From: CAYQUC01 sp964514215
GTDB taxonomy: Bacteria > Pseudomonadota > Gammaproteobacteria > UBA6429 > Thiohalophilaceae
NCBI GenBank assembly: GCA_964514215.1
Contig: CAZEPW010000026.1
Location: 1-44,154, forward strand
Direction of reading: 5' to 3'
DNA: 44,154 bases
The translations under genes were made by a program, and so were the position numbers. Of this stretch, positions 18,538 through 27,445 are shown piece after piece. Positions within the stretch are counted from its first letter, which is position 1. Every line of letters begins with the position of its first letter. Under the pieces are notes generated by a model. That model ran no database searches. It saw nothing but the letters and a program-made list of their open reading frames with translations, and was not told where the DNA came from.

Positions 18538-18554
18538 AATAACATGTTGTTATT
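18538..18554. promoter_or_regulatory. Palindrome in the divergent dapF / thioredoxin-fusion promoter region
   Basis: A perfect inverted repeat, AATAACA-TGT-TGTTATT, lies in the 117-base spacer between the divergent starts at 18508 and 18626. It has the size and symmetry of an operator for a dimeric regulator. No factor can be named. Confidence 0.4.
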
Positions 18555-18625
18555 ATGATTCATTGCTACTGAACTATGCAACTATACATTGAACGTCATG
18601 GTAAATTTATATCAAGGTAATTTAA

Positions 18626-19933
18626 ATGAATAAAGCGTTATTTTTAATTGTTATTTCTATTGTCTCTCAAATATTGGTTATTTCAAGAGCCAATGCAACC
18701 ACTTTGCGCTTATCAAACACCGAACAAACCCTTGAATTTGCTGATGGCATTGAATTTACTTACCAACATTTTGCGGCTAAAAAACCCACCAAAACAACAT
18801 CCAACACCAATACTGTCGCTTTGTGGATTTTACCAAGTTATCCCCATCAAGAACGTTTTTACAATTTTTCTCAGCGACTAAGTAACAATGGCGTTGAGGT
18901 ATGGATGGTCAATATCTTAGATAATTTATTCATGCCCAAAGGCGTTAGCTCTATTCGTAAACTAAGCGGTAAATATGTCGCTGAATTAATAAAAAACATA
19001 CACCACAAAACCAACAAAAACGTCATCTTGATTGCAGAATCGTACAGCGCCATACCGGTATTACGCGGCGCACACCAATGGCAAAGAAGCCAACCAAGCA
19101 AGCGTTATTTAACTGGTGCCATATTATTTTCTCCAAATTTGTTTGAAGCAATTCCATCACTTGGCATGAAACCCAAATTTGTCGATGTTGCTAGCTACAC
19201 CACAATCCCCATTTTAATATTTCAAAGCGAAAAAAGTAATACTCGAGGACAATTGCAACACCTCTTAACAACCCTTGAGGATAATAATGCTTCAGTATTC
19301 ACTTCAATGTTAAACAATACCATTGCCATATTTTACCGTGAAGACAAAACGCCGGAAACATTACGTTATCTTAAAACATTACCTAAAAAAATAGTCTCGA
19401 GCTTAGCGCTATTAGAATCCAGCCCCTTACCATTATTCAGTAAAACAATTAAATTCAAAATAAAAAAATCCATACCACTCAATAGTGAATTAAAAAAATA
19501 TCAAGCAAAAAACCAACCGCTAAACATAAATTTAAAAACAGTCTTTGGTAAACAATTTAATAAATCAAATTATAAAAATAAAATAACCATTATTAATTTT
19601 TGGGCTACCTGGTGTAAACCTTGCTTAGAAGAAATTCCTTCATTAAATCGTCTACAAAAAATAATGAAAGATAAACCATTTGAAATAATATCGATAAACT
19701 ATGCAGAAAAACCTGAAAAAATTTTAGCCTTTATGAAAAAAGTTAAAATAGATTTTCCGGTGTTAATCGATGAATCAGGTGAACAAGCCGTAAAATGGCA
19801 TGTTTATGCCTTTCCATCAACCTTTGTTATTGCACCCGATGGAAAGTTTCACTATGGCGTCAATGCCAGTATTTTTTGGGATACACCTGAGGTTATAAAA
19901 GTGCTAAACGAGTTATATATTAAAACCAAATAA
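18626..19933 (+). CDS. Exported alpha/beta-hydrolase-like and TlpA-type thioredoxin fusion
   Basis: A 435-residue protein with a signal peptide (residues 1-24, ending SRANA). Residues about 35-260 resemble an alpha/beta-hydrolase fold: ALWILPSYPHQ strand-loop, then VILIAESYSAIP with candidate nucleophile S139 in an A-E-S-Y-S elbow. A linker (265-295) joins a TlpA/ResA-type thioredoxin domain (300-432) with active site W329-C330-K-P-C333 and a cis-Pro region AFPSTFVI. It is probably a periplasmic thiol-disulfide protein, since TlpA types often reduce cytochrome c or Sox partners. The ribosome-binding site is AAGGTAA. The gene lies alone, divergent from dapF, with a palindromic repeat after the stop. 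Function of the hydrolase-like half is unknown. Confidence 0.82.
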   Translation: MNKALFLIVISIVSQILVISRANATTLRLSNTEQTLEFADGIEFTYQHFAAKKPTKTTSNTNTVALWILPSYPHQERFYNFSQRLSNNGVEVWMVNILDNLFMPKGVSSIRKLSGKYVAELIKNIHHKTNKNVILIAESYSAIPVLRGAHQWQRSQPSKRYLTGAILFSPNLFEAIPSLGMKPKFVDVASYTTIPILIFQSEKSNTRGQLQHLLTTLEDNNASVFTSMLNNTIAIFYREDKTPETLRYLKTLPKKIVSSLALLESSPLPLFSKTIKFKIKKSIPLNSELKKYQAKNQPLNINLKTVFGKQFNKSNYKNKITIINFWATWCKPCLEEIPSLNRLQKIMKDKPFEIISINYAEKPEKILAFMKKVKIDFPVLIDESGEQAVKWHVYAFPSTFVIAPDGKFHYGVNASIFWDTPEVIKVLNELYIKTK

Positions 19934-19937
19934 AACA

Positions 19938-19973
19938 AACGTAGCTTGAGGTGAGTGTTTTTCGAACCCCAAC
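19938..19973. repeat. GTAGGTTGGG-type palindromic repeat, copy 2, between convergent genes
   Basis: It matches copy 1 (8819-8857) in inverted orientation. Shared blocks include CGTAGCTTG and GTTTTTCGAACCCCAAC. It can fold into a hairpin by pairing CTTGAGG with CCCCAAC (imperfect). Like copy 1, it occupies the gap between two convergent genes, here the thioredoxin fusion and the CoA-binding protein. Confidence 0.7.
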
Positions 19974-19985
19974 AGCAGCTATTAT

Positions 19986-20432
19986 TTACGACTCGATATT
20001 AGGTCTAGCGATTAAACTAACATAATCTCGATAGATACAGCGATTCATCACGGTAAATATTCCTGCTGCCGCTGCTCGTTGTGCGGCGACATGATTAACC
20101 ACGCCATCTTGTAACCATAATGCCGGTATCTTTAACGCAATACATTGATCCACAATGTCATCAACATATTCCGATGCCCGAAATACATCAAGCAGATCAA
20201 TTGTTACACCAGCGGTGTTAATCAACGACTCTAAATCCGGATAGGCAGTCTCACCTAAAACCTCACTAATCGCTGGACGTATCGGAATGATGGTGTAAGA
20301 AAAATCCTGCAAAGACTTCGCCACTTGGTAACTCGGGCGGTTTTCTTTTGCCGATAACCCCAAGATCCCAATAATGTTAATTTTTTGCAATAATTGCTTA
20401 ATGCTAGTGCTATCTGGATTTGTGTAAGTCAT
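19986..20432 (-). CDS. CoA-binding domain protein (YccU-like)
   Basis: A 148-residue single-domain Rossmann-type protein of the CoA_binding_2 family. Motifs are IIGILGLSAKENRPSYQVAKSL at the nucleotide-binding loop, TIIPIRPAISEVLGETAYPDL, the VDLLDVFR-like segment TIDLLDVFRASEYV, and ALWLQDGVVN near the end. Related proteins bind CoA and are found as single-domain cytoplasmic proteins of unclear role. It is convergent with the thioredoxin-fusion gene. Confidence 0.88.
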   Translation of the reverse strand: MTYTNPDSTSIKQLLQKINIIGILGLSAKENRPSYQVAKSLQDFSYTIIPIRPAISEVLGETAYPDLESLINTAGVTIDLLDVFRASEYVDDIVDQCIALKIPALWLQDGVVNHVAAQRAAAAGIFTVMNRCIYRDYVSLIARPNIES

Positions 20433-20697
20433 GATTAAACACCTGTGCCTTGCTCTAATTATAAACAGTCTACATTATTTAAATGACACATAACATATTG
20501 AAATTTATAGAAATAAAATTAATGTTATGAGCTACTATTGTCTTAACAATTAGGTTTGATGTAACATAAAACACTTATTAAACGGATGTATGAATTTGTG
20601 CTCAGTTTTACCTTCCCCCATGCTGCACAGTGGACTATCCTAATTAAAATTGATATCACCTAATGTCAATTCTCACCAAAAATGGAGGGTGTAGTGT

Positions 20698-21021
20698 ATG
20701 CGTATTTTACCATTACTAACTATTATAATAACGTTTTCTTTTAGCTCATCGAGTTATGCCAACGAAGAAGACGATCTTGCCGAAATGCAAAGGCAGATGA
20801 ACGCTGAAGTGATGAACAAACCTTTTTTAGCTGAACAACCTGAAAAAGTCGATGCTTATATCAAAGAAGCGATGAAAAAAAATATTAAACCAAAAGTATA
20901 CAAAGGTAATCATTGGCGACGTGGTTATACCTGTCGAGATATGCTGCGCTGGTCGTGGACCGAATATCGTAATTGTCGATACTACTATAGTTACCATGGT
21001 AGCTATTACCCCTATTATTAA
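20698..21021 (+). CDS. Small exported protein with Tyr-rich C-terminus
   Basis: A 107-residue protein not assigned to a family. A clear signal peptide (1-21, ending SSSYA-NEED) is followed by an acidic-to-basic helical part (22-70). The tail has two cysteines (C78 and C93) and many aromatic residues, ending HGSYYPYY. GGAGG lies about 10 bases before the ATG, which is among the best ribosome-binding sites in the window. It is 32 bases upstream of the TraT-like lipoprotein gene and shares its downstream terminator, so the two likely form one transcript for envelope proteins. Confidence 0.72.
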   Translation: MRILPLLTIIITFSFSSSSYANEEDDLAEMQRQMNAEVMNKPFLAEQPEKVDAYIKEAMKKNIKPKVYKGNHWRRGYTCRDMLRWSWTEYRNCRYYYSYHGSYYPYY

Positions 21022-21053
21022 AATAACCATCAAATATACCAAGAGGAATAATA

Positions 21054-21806
21054 ATGTTTACATATAAAAACATCATACGCTTAGTTTCAATTAGCGTCAT
21101 TGTCACCGTACTATCCGGGTGTTCTGCATTATCCACATCGATAGCCAAGCGTAATTTAGATGTTCAAGCTAAAACCAGTACTGCAATCTTTGTCGATGCC
21201 GTTGAACGTGAGCACCGTACAATTTATGTTGAAATTCGAAGTGGTGTTATGGAATTTGATCGTCGTAAATTTAAAAAGTTTGTAAAAGCACAAATTGCTG
21301 AAAACGATGGTGGTTATAAAGTTGTTGATAGTCCTAAACGTGCACAGTTTCATTTAAACATTTATGTATTAAACCTCGAAAAAGCCAGCCCAACCGCAGC
21401 AGAAGCGGCTCTGAGACAAGGTTATATTGGTGGTGGAGTTGTTGCTGGCGCAGTTGTTGGTGGTGTCGCAACTGGTTCAGCTAGAGGCGCCGTCGCTGGT
21501 GGCATCATTGGTGGCGTAGGCACTACCATTGCAAATGCATTTGTACAAGATGTTACTTACATGCTCGTCGCTGATGTTCAAATCAAAGAAAAAGCACGTA
21601 AAGGTGTTATCGTTCGTAAAGATTCTCAAGTGAGCAGCAAAGTTTCTGATGCAGGCACGAGTACACAGCGCTATTCAGAAGCGACTAACCGCAAAGAATA
21701 CCGAACTCGAATTGTAACAACGGCTAATAAAGCAAACTTGAAGCTTGAAGAAGCGCAAGAGCTTATGTTTAAAAAGACAGCTTATGCTATGGCTGGATTT
21801 TTCTAA
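21054..21806 (+). CDS. traT: TraT-like outer-membrane lipoprotein
   Basis: A 250-residue lipoprotein with lipobox LSGC (Cys23). The mature protein follows the TraT pattern throughout: KRNLDVQAKTSTAIFV, a central YKVVDSPKRAQFHL, a Gly/Ala-rich hydrophobic stretch (about 120-165) and VQDVTYMLVADVQI. The end has YRTRIVTTANKANLKLEEAQ. F-plasmid TraT forms an outer-membrane oligomer that blocks mating-pair formation and gives serum resistance. Here no conjugation genes are near, so a chromosomal homologue with an unknown surface role is more likely. AGAGGAA precedes the start, and a strong terminator follows at 21847. Confidence 0.9.
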   Translation: MFTYKNIIRLVSISVIVTVLSGCSALSTSIAKRNLDVQAKTSTAIFVDAVEREHRTIYVEIRSGVMEFDRRKFKKFVKAQIAENDGGYKVVDSPKRAQFHLNIYVLNLEKASPTAAEAALRQGYIGGGVVAGAVVGGVATGSARGAVAGGIIGGVGTTIANAFVQDVTYMLVADVQIKEKARKGVIVRKDSQVSSKVSDAGTSTQRYSEATNRKEYRTRIVTTANKANLKLEEAQELMFKKTAYAMAGFF

Positions 21807-21846
21807 AATAAAATAAGCAACAATTAATTATAAAAAAATTAATATT

Positions 21847-21873
21847 AAAAGGGTGCATTAGCACCCTTTTTTT
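21847..21873 (+). terminator. Rho-independent terminator after the TraT-like gene
   Basis: The stem AAGGGTGC/GCACCCTT has a 4-base loop (ATTA) and runs directly into a T-tract. It lies 41 bases after the stop codon and fits a canonical intrinsic terminator. Confidence 0.93.
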
Positions 21874-21921
21874 ATTCTAGTGATATAATACAGCTTGTAA
21901 ATTAATGTCACATAAGTAAAA

Positions 21922-22596
21922 ATGAAATTAGGAATAATTAATAAAGCAAATAAATTAATGAACAAAAAAATATTTGTTAAACCTATTAATACTATAACAT
22001 GTTCGATAGTTATATTTTTCGTTATATCACTAATCCCTATTACCACTTTAGCATCAGATTGGTCATCAGAACGAGAATTTACTTCAACATCTGAGTTTAC
22101 CTTGGATGCGCTAGCGACGATTATGGCTGCTAATAATATAACCGAAGTAATTCATTTTACTGAAAATAAGAATCTGCGTTTTTTAAACAAACCACTAATT
22201 TTATCTGGACGGTTTTATTTTCGGTCATCAAATTTTTTACAAAAAAATATTGATCAGCCTTTTATTAAAGTCTATACATTAAAGCACAATACCATCACAC
22301 ACACTGATAAAAAATTAGAAAGTGAAATATTAACACTGAAAGATCATCCGCTTATCTATGCTTCAATGCAGGCATTTTATACTACCATGTCGGGTAAATT
22401 TAATAGATTAAAATCGACCACTAAGATCGAACTAAGTGGCATCAGTACTCGATGGCAGTTAGTGCTAACACCAACATCAAAATATACATTAAAGTACATC
22501 AAAAATGTAATACTCACAGGTAACCACACATTCATCGAACGTGTAGTGACCAATGAAGCAAATGGTGATAGTTCCATCATTTGGATGACTAAATAA
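21922..22596 (+). CDS. Exported LolA-related protein
   Basis: A 224-residue protein with an uncleaved or late-cleaved N-terminal hydrophobic segment (about 27-45, ending TTLASDW). The body resembles LolA-related proteins: FTLDALATIMAANNITEVIHFTENKNLRFLNKPLILSGRFYF matches their opening helix plus strands ('L..PL.S.G.L.F'), and the following beta strands fit a half-barrel. It would be periplasmic. Two starts are possible, 21922 and the ATG 12 codons on (21958); neither has a Shine-Dalgarno sequence, and the later one gives a more normal signal peptide. It is a second LolA-like gene in this window, unrelated in sequence pattern to the one at 10145. The cargo is unknown. Confidence 0.68.
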   Translation: MKLGIINKANKLMNKKIFVKPINTITCSIVIFFVISLIPITTLASDWSSEREFTSTSEFTLDALATIMAANNITEVIHFTENKNLRFLNKPLILSGRFYFRSSNFLQKNIDQPFIKVYTLKHNTITHTDKKLESEILTLKDHPLIYASMQAFYTTMSGKFNRLKSTTKIELSGISTRWQLVLTPTSKYTLKYIKNVILTGNHTFIERVVTNEANGDSSIIWMTK

Positions 22597-22716
22597 GCGA
22601 ATTTATCATTCCAAAAAACCAACTCAAGAGTCGTTTGATTGATCCAATAGTGTTACAATTTTTTATCTTGCTCGATTTTTAAATTAACTATGCATTAAAG
22701 GGATATAAAGTAATCC

Positions 22717-25032
22717 ATGAATATTGTTAGTATCATTGCAACTGAATTAAACGTAAACCTTAACCAAGTTGAGGCCGCAGTTCAATTACTCAATGAAGGC
22801 TCAACCGTTCCTTTTATTTCCCGCTATCGAAAAGAAGCCACCGGTGGCCTTGATGATACTCAGCTAAGACAACTGGAAGAACGACTCCATTACTTAACCG
22901 AACTTCAAGAACGACGTGAATCCATTTTAAAAACCATTGAAGAACAAGGCAAACTAACCGATGAGCTTAAAAAAGAAATTTTAAAAGCAGAAACTAAAAT
23001 TCGTTTAGAAGATCTTTATGCACCTTACAAGAAAAAACGTCGAACCAAAGCACAAATTGCACGCGAGGCAGGCATCGAACCATTGCTCGATAGCCTGTTA
23101 AACGATCGAAACCAAGACCCAAACAAAACTGCAAAAAACTACCTCAATGCCGATGCAGGTTTCGCTGATAGCACTGCGGTATTAGATGGTGCCCGTCAAA
23201 TATTCATGGAACGCGTTAGTGAACAAGCTGATTTAATCGGTGTATTACGCGATTTGTTATGGGATAAGGCCAAATTTGTTTCCGCAGTAATCAAAGGTAA
23301 AGAACAAGAAGGTGAAAAGTTTACTGATTATTTTGACTATCAGGAACTATTAAAAGAAATTCCATCACACCGAGCCTTAGCCATTTTTCGGGGCAGAACA
23401 GAAGGCGTGCTACGATTAAGTTTTTTTCTGGAAAGACAGGACGATCTTGAATCGTTTTCTGATATGGGTGTTTGTGATCATTTGATAGCATCTCATATGG
23501 ATATTAAAAATAACGATAATGCTGCAGATAGCTGGTTATTAGAATGCGTACGTTGGTCTTGGAAAGTAAAAGTACTCACTCAAATCGAAACAGAATTAAC
23601 CATGCGTCTACGTGAAAGTGCTGAAGATGAAGCCATTAATGTTTTTGGCAAAAACTTAAATGATTTACTATTAGCCGCCCCCGCTGGCAGACGTTGTACC
23701 ATCGGGCTTGATCCGGGATTGCGAACCGGTGTTAAAGTTGTCGTCGTGAATGATACCGGTAAACTATTGGATCAATGCGTTATTTATCCGCACCAACCTA
23801 AAAACCGTTGGGATGAATCATTAGCAACATTAGCCAAGCTAGCAAAAAAACATAATGCCGATCTAATGAGTATTGGCAATGGCACCGCATCTCGTGAAAC
23901 CGATAAATTAGCGAAAGAGTTAATAGCGAAACACCCTGAGCTAACACTATCGAGTATTGTCGTGAGTGAAGCCGGTGCTTCTATTTATTCGGCATCCGAA
24001 TTAGCCGCAAAAGAATTCCCCGATCTTGATGTATCCTACCGGGGCTCAGTATCCATTGCGCGCCGCCTACAAGATCCTTTAGCCGAATTAGTAAAAATTG
24101 AAGCCAAAGCAATTGGCGTTGGACAATACCAACACGATGTCAATCAAACCAAACTATCTCGAAAATTAGATGCGATTGTCGAAGATTGTGTTAACGCAGT
24201 TGGAGTGGAAATTAATACCGCATCAGTTCCCCTGCTAACAAAAGTCTCGGGTTTATCCGAATCAATCGCAGCCAATATCGTCACTTATCGAGAACAACAT
24301 GGTGCGTTCACTGATCGCACTCAGTTATTATCCGTGCCCCGTCTCGGCCCCAAAGCTTTTGAGCAAGCCGCAGGTTTTATGCGCATTCAAAATGGCAGCA
24401 ACCCGTTAGACGCATCAGCGGTGCATCCAGAATCTTATCCGGTGGTTGAAAAAATTAGTAGTAATACTAACACTGCAATTACAGATTTAATCGGCAATAG
24501 TAAATTACTAAACGGCCTTGCTGCGAATGATTACACTGACGACAAATATGGTGAACCAACAGTACGTGATATCATTTCCGAGCTTGATAAACCCGGCCGA
24601 GATCCACGTCCTGAATTTAAAACTGCAACATTTAAAGAAGGTGTTGAACAAGTTAAAGATTTAAAACCAGCGATGATACTCGAAGGTGTTGTCACCAACG
24701 TCACCAATTTTGGAGCTTTCATCGATATTGGCGTGCACCAAGATGGATTGGTACACATATCCAATATATCAAATAAATTTATCAAAGATCCCCGCGAAAT
24801 TATTAAAACCGGTGATATTGTCAAAGTTAAGGTGTTAGAAGTAGATAGTAAAAGAAAGCGCATTGGTTTAACCATGAACCTCACGGATGAAGTGAGTGCT
24901 AATAAACCTGCAGCAAAAAAACCTAATGATAATAAAACGAATAATAGTAAGAAAACCAATCACAACAAAAGCCGCCAACAAACGAAACCCACCAATAACG
25001 CCATGGCAGCCGCCTTTGCTAAATTAAAATAA
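22717..25032 (+). CDS. tex: Tex/YhgF transcription accessory protein
   Basis: A 771-residue RNA-binding protein, the usual Tex size. The N-terminal helical domain begins with VEAAVQLLNEGSTVPFISRYRKEATGGLDD, a Tex hallmark. The YqgF-like RNase H fold lies around GLDPGLRTGVKVVVV (about 327-345). Helix-hairpin-helix motifs lie near 500-560 (LSVPRLGPKAFEQAAGF). The S1 domain is at about 650-722 (GVVTNVTNFGAFIDIGVHQDGLVHIS). A Lys/Asn-rich tail follows. Tex binds nucleic acids and affects transcription and stress tolerance. It stands alone and is convergent with lysA (22 bases between stops). Confidence 0.97.
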   Translation: MNIVSIIATELNVNLNQVEAAVQLLNEGSTVPFISRYRKEATGGLDDTQLRQLEERLHYLTELQERRESILKTIEEQGKLTDELKKEILKAETKIRLEDLYAPYKKKRRTKAQIAREAGIEPLLDSLLNDRNQDPNKTAKNYLNADAGFADSTAVLDGARQIFMERVSEQADLIGVLRDLLWDKAKFVSAVIKGKEQEGEKFTDYFDYQELLKEIPSHRALAIFRGRTEGVLRLSFFLERQDDLESFSDMGVCDHLIASHMDIKNNDNAADSWLLECVRWSWKVKVLTQIETELTMRLRESAEDEAINVFGKNLNDLLLAAPAGRRCTIGLDPGLRTGVKVVVVNDTGKLLDQCVIYPHQPKNRWDESLATLAKLAKKHNADLMSIGNGTASRETDKLAKELIAKHPELTLSSIVVSEAGASIYSASELAAKEFPDLDVSYRGSVSIARRLQDPLAELVKIEAKAIGVGQYQHDVNQTKLSRKLDAIVEDCVNAVGVEINTASVPLLTKVSGLSESIAANIVTYREQHGAFTDRTQLLSVPRLGPKAFEQAAGFMRIQNGSNPLDASAVHPESYPVVEKISSNTNTAITDLIGNSKLLNGLAANDYTDDKYGEPTVRDIISELDKPGRDPRPEFKTATFKEGVEQVKDLKPAMILEGVVTNVTNFGAFIDIGVHQDGLVHISNISNKFIKDPREIIKTGDIVKVKVLEVDSKRKRIGLTMNLTDEVSANKPAAKKPNDNKTNNSKKTNHNKSRQQTKPTNNAMAAAFAKLK

Positions 25033-25054
25033 CCGAGCTATTTTAAAATAAAAA

Positions 25055-26302
25055 TTATGGTAATAAAGATTCTGAAGCAAACAAATCTTTAATCGATTCA
25101 CGTTCACGTATCACGTGAGCCTGATCGCCATCAACCATGATTTCAACCGTTCGGGGTCTGCTATTATAATTTGAGCTCATGGTAAAACCATAAGCACCAG
25201 ACGAACGAACGGCTAGCATGTCGCCCTCGATTATTGCTAACTCGCGTTCTTTACCTAAGAAATCCCCCGTCTCACATACCGGGCCAACAATATCGTATAA
25301 CTCAGGTTCAACTTGCTTGGTTAGTTTAACGGGAATAATATCTTGCCACGCAGAATATAATGACGGGCGAATTAAGTCATTCATTGCAGCATCAACAATG
25401 GCAAAGTTTTTATAATCAGATTTTTTTAAATATTCTACTGTAGTGACTAAAATACCGGCATTACCGGCTATTGCTCGGCCAGGTTCAATTAAAATTTTTA
25501 ATTTTCGAGTTCCTAATCGTTCCGATAACGCTTTAGCATATTCATTTGGAAGTGGTGGTTGCTCATCTTTATAACAAATACCAAGACCACCACCTAAATC
25601 CAAATGATGAATCTCAATGCCGCCTTTTGCTAATTTATCCACTAAAATTAAAACACGATCCAAAGCATCGAGGAAAGGCGCAGTGTCGGTTAGTTGTGAA
25701 CCAATATGGCAATCAATTCCAACAATATTAATGGATTTTAATTCAGCCGCCGTTTTATACACTGCTTGAGCTGCTGTAATTTCAATTCCAAATTTATTAT
25801 CTTTTAAACCCGTTGAAATATAGGGATGTGTGCCTGCATCCACATCGGGATTAACTCTGATCGAAATGTTTGCCACTTTGCCCAGTTGCGATGCGACTAC
25901 ATTTAATCGATGAAGTTCGGATTCCGACTCGATATTAAAACAATAGATACCAACAGTTAATGCGCGATACATTTCTGTTGCGGTTTTACCAACTCCCGAA
26001 AATACGATTTTTTCTGGATCGCCACCGGCAGCAAGCACGCGCTCTAATTCACCAACCGAAACAATATCAAAACCAGAACCCAATTTTGCCAATACATTTA
26101 ATATTGCAATATTTGAATTTGCTTTAACCGCATAACAAACCAAATGCTGATGATTTGATAATGCATCATTAAAAGCATTCCAATGACGTTCAAATGTTGC
26201 TCGTGAATAGATATAACAAGGCGAGCCGTAGGTTTGTATAATTTTGTCAACTGTCACATCTTCGACATACAGTTCATTGTTGCGATATTTAAAATAATCC
26301 AT
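25055..26302 (-). CDS. lysA: Diaminopimelate decarboxylase
   Basis: A PLP enzyme of 415 residues for the last step of lysine synthesis, meso-diaminopimelate to L-lysine plus CO2. It has a TIM barrel then a beta domain. K60 (YAVKANSN) binds PLP, HIGSQ lies at 199-203, the glycine-rich loop LDLGGGLG at 234-241, and C343-E344 (GPVCETGDFLG) complete the active site from the other subunit. It is 51 bases downstream of lptM. dapF, normally next, is 6.5 kb away on the same strand. Confidence 0.97.
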   Translation of the reverse strand: MDYFKYRNNELYVEDVTVDKIIQTYGSPCYIYSRATFERHWNAFNDALSNHQHLVCYAVKANSNIAILNVLAKLGSGFDIVSVGELERVLAAGGDPEKIVFSGVGKTATEMYRALTVGIYCFNIESESELHRLNVVASQLGKVANISIRVNPDVDAGTHPYISTGLKDNKFGIEITAAQAVYKTAAELKSINIVGIDCHIGSQLTDTAPFLDALDRVLILVDKLAKGGIEIHHLDLGGGLGICYKDEQPPLPNEYAKALSERLGTRKLKILIEPGRAIAGNAGILVTTVEYLKKSDYKNFAIVDAAMNDLIRPSLYSAWQDIIPVKLTKQVEPELYDIVGPVCETGDFLGKERELAIIEGDMLAVRSSGAYGFTMSSNYNSRPRTVEIMVDGDQAHVIRERESIKDLFASESLLP

Positions 26303-26353
26303 CGAAATACTTCTTTTATTGTTTGATTGTAATACGGGTTAATTGATGCTGCG

Positions 26354-26557
26354 TTAATCTGGGTAATCGCTCGGTAAATTTTGTTTAGATTGCTCTGACT
26401 CTTTTGGTTTTTCAGTTTTTACTTGCGATTCTGGCTCAGTTGGTAAATACAAACCACCTTTTTTACCACAAGCGCTCAACGTAGCAACACTTAGCACCAC
26501 AAATAACAGCGCTACAAAAATATTTCGGGATAAAAAAATTAAAGTAAAATTGAGCAT
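26354..26557 (-). CDS. lptM: LptM-like small lipoprotein (formerly LppL/YifL type)
   Basis: A 67-residue lipoprotein. Signal peptide and lipobox LSAC lead to the family signature C30-GKKGGLYLP, followed by a charged, Pro-rich tail. LptM homologues assist oxidative maturation of the LptD/LptE lipopolysaccharide translocon at the outer membrane. Position directly before lysA is conserved in gammaproteobacteria. On the minus strand, a -10-like TATAAT (26617-26612) lies 55 bases upstream of the start. This gene is probably missed by length-filtered annotation. Confidence 0.88.
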   Translation of the reverse strand: MLNFTLIFLSRNIFVALLFVVLSVATLSACGKKGGLYLPTEPESQVKTEKPKESEQSKQNLPSDYPD

Positions 26558-26737
26558 TTATTTAGACCCGTATTTGCCTTTTGTGGTTGTAGTTGAACAG
26601 AAATAAATCAAATTATACGGCAGTTTCCAAACACAGCACAACCAAGTCTTGATGCTATTGTTGTGTTTGCGAAATGTTCTTAACCCGATTACGATAGTCA
26701 TTACAGCATTACTAACAACTCCTATAATACTATTTGA

Positions 26738-27403
26738 ATGATACTAGAATTAATCACTATAATAATAGCCATACTCGGTATACTGTTGTTTTTATTAGCA
26801 ATAAAACGGCTCTGGCGTCGAAAGCTTATCACCGCTAGCTTGCAGGGTTTATCGGGCTTGCTACTGCTGAGTTTAGCGGCATTATCAACTTCGATTGCAT
26901 TAAATTTATACACTTACCGGCAATTAACGTTTGAACAGGAAATTGCAAAATTTCAGCTCAGTGAAATACAACCGAAACACTTCCGAGCCTTTATCACTTA
27001 TCCTGATAACAGTACTCAAACCTATGATTTGCGCGGTGACCAATGGCAATTGGATGCTAGAATCTTAAAATGGTCTGGAATAGCGACATTAATTGGAATG
27101 AAAACGCATTATCGTTTAGAACGGTTATCGGGGCGATATCGGGATATAAGTCAAGAGCGCAAATCCCCTCGAACGGTTTATTCCATGCCCAACCCAACAT
27201 TTTTAACGAATTGGTCACCCGACATTTGGAGTTTTGTAAAACAACATCAAGAATGGTTTCCATGGGTCGATGCAGTCTATGGCAGTGCGACTTATTTGCC
27301 GATGAGTAATGATGCACGTTACACCATCAATGTCAGTAACTCGGGATTAATCGCAAGGGCGATCAATAAAGAGGCTCTAAATGCTGTGAAAAATTGGAAA
27401 TAA
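26738..27403 (+). CDS. Two-helix membrane protein of unknown function
   Basis: A 221-residue protein with two N-terminal transmembrane helices (about 3-23 and 35-57) joined by a basic loop RLWRRK. A soluble domain of about 160 residues follows, with YDLRGDQWQLDARILKW and YRLERLSGRYRDI strands, and is probably periplasmic. I do not recognise a characterised family; similar proteins are sometimes labelled 'multidrug transporter' without support. It lies 42 bases upstream of the histidine kinase on the same strand, and is divergent from lptM, so it may be the first gene of the kinase-regulator operon. Confidence 0.72.
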   Translation: MILELITIIIAILGILLFLLAIKRLWRRKLITASLQGLSGLLLLSLAALSTSIALNLYTYRQLTFEQEIAKFQLSEIQPKHFRAFITYPDNSTQTYDLRGDQWQLDARILKWSGIATLIGMKTHYRLERLSGRYRDISQERKSPRTVYSMPNPTFLTNWSPDIWSFVKQHQEWFPWVDAVYGSATYLPMSNDARYTINVSNSGLIARAINKEALNAVKNWK

Positions 27404-27445
27404 TTTATATTAGCAACATAAGCATACAAATAAATAACAAAATAC

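Noticed and set aside
21054..21806. Integrated plasmid or conjugative element, because of TraT
   Set aside because: No tra, mob, integrase or att-like direct repeats were seen around it, and the neighbours are chromosomal-type genes.
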